This document shows, one piece after another, positions 62,438 to 64,000 of a stretch of 64,000 nt of DNA; within the stretch, counting starts at the first letter, position 1, and each line of letters starts with the position of its first letter. Under the pieces are notes generated by a model, which searched no databases, had not been told where the DNA came from, and was given only the letters and a program-made list of their open reading frames with translations. The translations under genes were made by a program, and so were the position numbers. Origin of the DNA: Palsa-504 sp963819785 (GTDB lineage: Bacteria > Actinomycetota > Actinomycetes > Streptosporangiales > Streptosporangiaceae); contig CAWFXW010000017.1 in NCBI GenBank assembly GCA_963819785.1, positions 124,001-188,000 on the forward strand, written 5' to 3'.

Positions 62438-62467
62438 AGCGTAGCCGGAAGGCACACTGCTTGTCAA
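62438..62467 (-). promoter_or_regulatory. promoter of rpoBC
   Basis: On the minus strand: perfect TTGACA (62462-62467), 18-base spacer and TACGCT (62438-62443). The start would be near 62431, giving a leader of about 110 bases. This indicates that rpoBC has its own promoter besides read-through from rplJL. Confidence 0.7.
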
Positions 62468-62697
62468 GTGTACGCTACTATTACGTTCACGGTTGCTCCG
62501 CAGCATCGCTCTTCCGCGGCCAAACGTCAAGCCCAAACCGGACACTCGGGGCAGATTGCTTTGCGTGACGGACGCCACATGCGGTGGTAGGTGTATCTAG
62601 TAACACGCCGGGGTAGGACTTTATTTCGCGCTTTCGCGCGGACTGCTGGCGGGGGTTGTGGTTCCGGACACTGTCCGCTTCGGTGCCCGTACCTTCC

Positions 62698-62760
62698 GGT
62701 TCGCGTGTCTCTTGCGGTTCGCGTGTCTCTTGCGGTTCGCGTGTCTCTTGCGGTTCGCGG
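62698..62760. repeat. 18-base tandem repeat between rplL and rpoB
   Basis: GGTTCGCGTGTCTCTTGC occurs three times without change (62698-62715, 62716-62733, 62734-62751), with a 9-base partial fourth copy. Confidence 0.9.
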
Positions 62761-62772
62761 CCCCGGACGTGC

Positions 62773-62822
62773 GAGACCCGGGCGTCGGGCCGCCTGGTGC
62801 GGTGGCCGTCGGCCCGGGTCTC
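62773..62822 (-). terminator. hairpin after rplL (terminator or attenuator)
   Basis: GAGACCCGGGC (62773-62783) pairs perfectly with GCCCGGGTCTC (62812-62822); the 28-base loop can itself fold (GGGCCGCC/GGTGGCC). It begins 8 bases after the rplL stop. Without a T-run it could be a partial terminator that lowers rpoBC relative to L7/L12, as in many bacteria. Confidence 0.6.
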
Positions 62823-62829
62823 TTGCTTG

Positions 62830-63222
62830 CTACTTGACCGTGACCGTGGCGCCGGCGCCCTCGAGGGCCGCGCGCGCCTTGTCCGCGCTCTCCTTGTTGA
62901 CCTTCTCCAGCACCGTCTTGGGCGCGCCGTCCACCAGGTCCTTGGCCTCCTTCAGGCCCAGGCTGGTCAGGCTGCGCACCTCCTTGATGACCTGGATCTT
63001 CTTTTCGCCCGCGGCCTCGAGGATGACGTCGAACTCGTCCTGCTCCTCGGGCTGCTCGGCCTCGGCGCCGCCCTGGCCGCCAGCCGTCGGAGCGGCCAGC
63101 GCGACGGGCGCGGCGGCCTTCACGTCGAACGTCTCCTCGAACTGCTTGACGAACTCGGACAGCTCCAGGAGGGTCATCTCCTTGAACGTCTCAAGCAGTT
63201 CGGCGCTACTCATCTTCGCCAT
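62830..63222 (-). CDS. rplL: 50S ribosomal protein L7/L12
   Basis: A 130-residue stalk protein: N-terminal dimerisation helices (SSAELLETFKEMTLLELSEFVKQFEETF), an Ala-rich hinge, and the factor-binding domain (EFDVILEAAGEKKIQVIKEVRSLTSLGLKEAKDLVDGAPKTVLEKVNKE). Usual length and position after rplJ. Confidence 0.99.
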   Translation of the reverse strand: MAKMSSAELLETFKEMTLLELSEFVKQFEETFDVKAAAPVALAAPTAGGQGGAEAEQPEEQDEFDVILEAAGEKKIQVIKEVRSLTSLGLKEAKDLVDGAPKTVLEKVNKESADKARAALEGAGATVTVK

Positions 63223-63244
63223 GTCGTGGTTCCTTCTCTATCTG

Positions 63245-63910
63245 TCAGGTACGTGGGTCAGGCTTCGTCGGCCGCGGTCTCGCCGGCCGGGTCTCGTCGG
63301 CCTCGGCCGGGGTCTCGTCGGCCTCGGCCGACGCCACCGGGGTTTCGTCGGCCGCGGTCTCGCTTGCGGGTGCTGGCGCGGGTGCGCCCTCTGCCGCCTC
63401 GCGCTTGACGCGCAACGCCTCGGCGAGCTGGGCCATCTGGACCGGCAGCGCGTTGAACGTGGCGGCCGCGCCGGCCAGCGACGCCTTCATGGCGCCGGCC
63501 AGCTTGGCCAGCAGCACCTCGCGCGGCTCCAGGTCGGCCAGCTTGATGATCTCCGTCGGGCTGATCGCCTTGCCGTCGAGCACGCCGCCCTTGATGACCA
63601 GCAGCGGGTGCGCCTTGGCGAAGTCACGCAGGCCCTTGGCGGCCTCGACCACGTCGCCGTCGACGAACGCGATCGCGGACGGGCCGGCCAGCATCGACGC
63701 CAGCTGATCGGACAGCCCGGCCTCGGTGACCGCGATCTTGGTCAGCGTGTTCTTGACTACAGCGAACGTGGCGTTGCTCCCGAGCGACTTGCGCAGCTCG
63801 GCGAGCTGGGCCACGGTCAGCCCCCGGTATTCGGTCAGCACCGCGCCGGACGAGTCCTTGAATCGCTCGGTGAGCTCGGCGACCGCGGCTACCTTCTCGG
63901 CGTTAGCCAT
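63245..63910 (-). CDS. rplJ: 50S ribosomal protein L10
   Basis: A 221-residue stalk base protein (MANAEKVAAVAELTERFKDSSGAVLTEYRGLTVAQLAELRKSLG, VVKNTLTKIAVTEAG, GPSAIAFVDGDVVEAAKGL, then the L7/L12-binding helix). The last 45 residues are repeats of ADETPAEADET type. At the very end the frame turns to RPARPRPTKPDPRT; a one-base correction near 63285 would instead give GETAADEA and a TGA at 63258, which fits the repeat better. GAGGAGG precedes the ATG. Confidence 0.96.
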   Translation of the reverse strand: MANAEKVAAVAELTERFKDSSGAVLTEYRGLTVAQLAELRKSLGSNATFAVVKNTLTKIAVTEAGLSDQLASMLAGPSAIAFVDGDVVEAAKGLRDFAKAHPLLVIKGGVLDGKAISPTEIIKLADLEPREVLLAKLAGAMKASLAGAAATFNALPVQMAQLAEALRVKREAAEGAPAPAPASETAADETPVASAEADETPAEADETRPARPRPTKPDPRT

Positions 63911-63945
63911 GTGCCTCCTCTCCAGTGTGCAGAAGCCGGAGACAC

Positions 63946-63977
63946 GAAAAACGCCCCGGCGCGAGGCGCACGGGGCG
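63946..63977 (-). terminator. hairpin with T-run in the rplJ leader
   Basis: CGCCCCG (63952-63958) pairs with CGGGGCG (63971-63977); GCGC/GCGC extends the stem, and on the minus strand TTTTT (63947-63951) follows. It lies about 37 bases before rplJ. It may be the terminator of the upstream gene or an attenuator in an L10-type leader that controls rplJL. Confidence 0.65.
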
Positions 63978-64000
63978 GCATCGGCTCAGCCCGTTTCCGG

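Larger units (their letters stand above)
62468..62829. other. rplL-rpoB spacer
   Basis: Between the rpoB promoter and the rplL stop there is no gene. It holds an 18-base tandem repeat and a hairpin (separate entries); the remaining 230 bases have lower GC near the promoter and no other clear structure. Confidence 0.5.

Noticed and set aside
62698..62760. Tandem repeat that might be a CRISPR array
   Set aside because: Units are directly joined without spacers, and no cas genes are present anywhere in the window.

Overview
The window is a chromosome segment of a high-GC, Gram-positive actinomycete. The evidence is GC-rich codon use throughout, a complete signalling conservon (sensor kinase, roadblock, DUF742, small GTPase), a DUF397 plus XRE/DUF5753 pair, an RsbW-like ATPase, a DUF1707 protein, an LCP cell-wall ligase, and the actinobacterial order rplJ-rplL-rpoB-rpoC-rpsL-rpsG-fusA-tuf-rpsJ. 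I cannot place it below class/order level from sequence alone.

Layout. 1-4.2 kb: the N-terminal part of an LCP-family protein, a divergent membrane protein and a PcrA/UvrD helicase on the minus strand. 4.3-8.9 kb: a four-gene conservon on the plus strand, translationally coupled. 9.0-11.1 kb: an RsbW-like ATPase, divergent from a DUF397 protein and an XRE/DUF5753 regulator (a WhiJ-like arrangement). 11.2-15.0 kb: a PIG-L deacetylase, an amino-acid permease broken by more than ten single-base indels, and a saccharopine-dehydrogenase-like protein with two +1 shifts. 15.4-20.6 kb: a form-II carbon-monoxide/xanthine-dehydrogenase-type molybdenum hydroxylase (S, L, M), a membrane-anchored CoxG-like protein and a nitroreductase. 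20.8-28.7 kb (minus): glmM, nnrDE, alr, tsaE, a membrane protein, tsaB, rimI and tsaD. 28.8-40 kb (minus): rplM-rpsI, truA, rplQ-rpoA-rpsD-rpsK-rpsM-rpmJ-infA, map, adk and secY, with one plus-strand surface-protein gene at 30-31.4 kb. 40-49.8 kb: the spc and S10 ribosomal-protein operons. 49.9-54.1 kb: the str operon (tuf, fusA, rpsG, rpsL). 54.9-64 kb: rpoC, rpoB, rplL and rplJ.

Most of the window is therefore housekeeping: wall precursor (alr, glmM), tRNA t6A synthesis (tsaB/D/E), metabolite repair (nnrDE), protein export (secY) and the core of transcription and translation. Accessory content is limited to the first 20 kb and to small genes between the housekeeping operons.

The least ordinary layer is repetitive DNA. 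A short core (CCGAACGG..CGTGG next to an A/T run) occurs four times. A family of G-run/C-run palindromes occurs in at least four further places, including spacers inside ribosomal operons. Some copies lie inside reading frames and are translated (pcrA interior, tsaE start, tsaB end, alr start), in the manner of the in-frame palindromic elements described in Rickettsia. Tandem repeats are also present in truA, between rplL and rpoB, and between rpoC and rpsL. Several essential genes (rpsS, tsaE, nnrDE) need a single-base correction, so the assembly probably contains indel errors. RpsL carries Arg at position 88, where streptomycin-sensitive actinobacteria have Lys.

I found no rRNA, tRNA, CRISPR array, integrase or insertion-sequence transposase.
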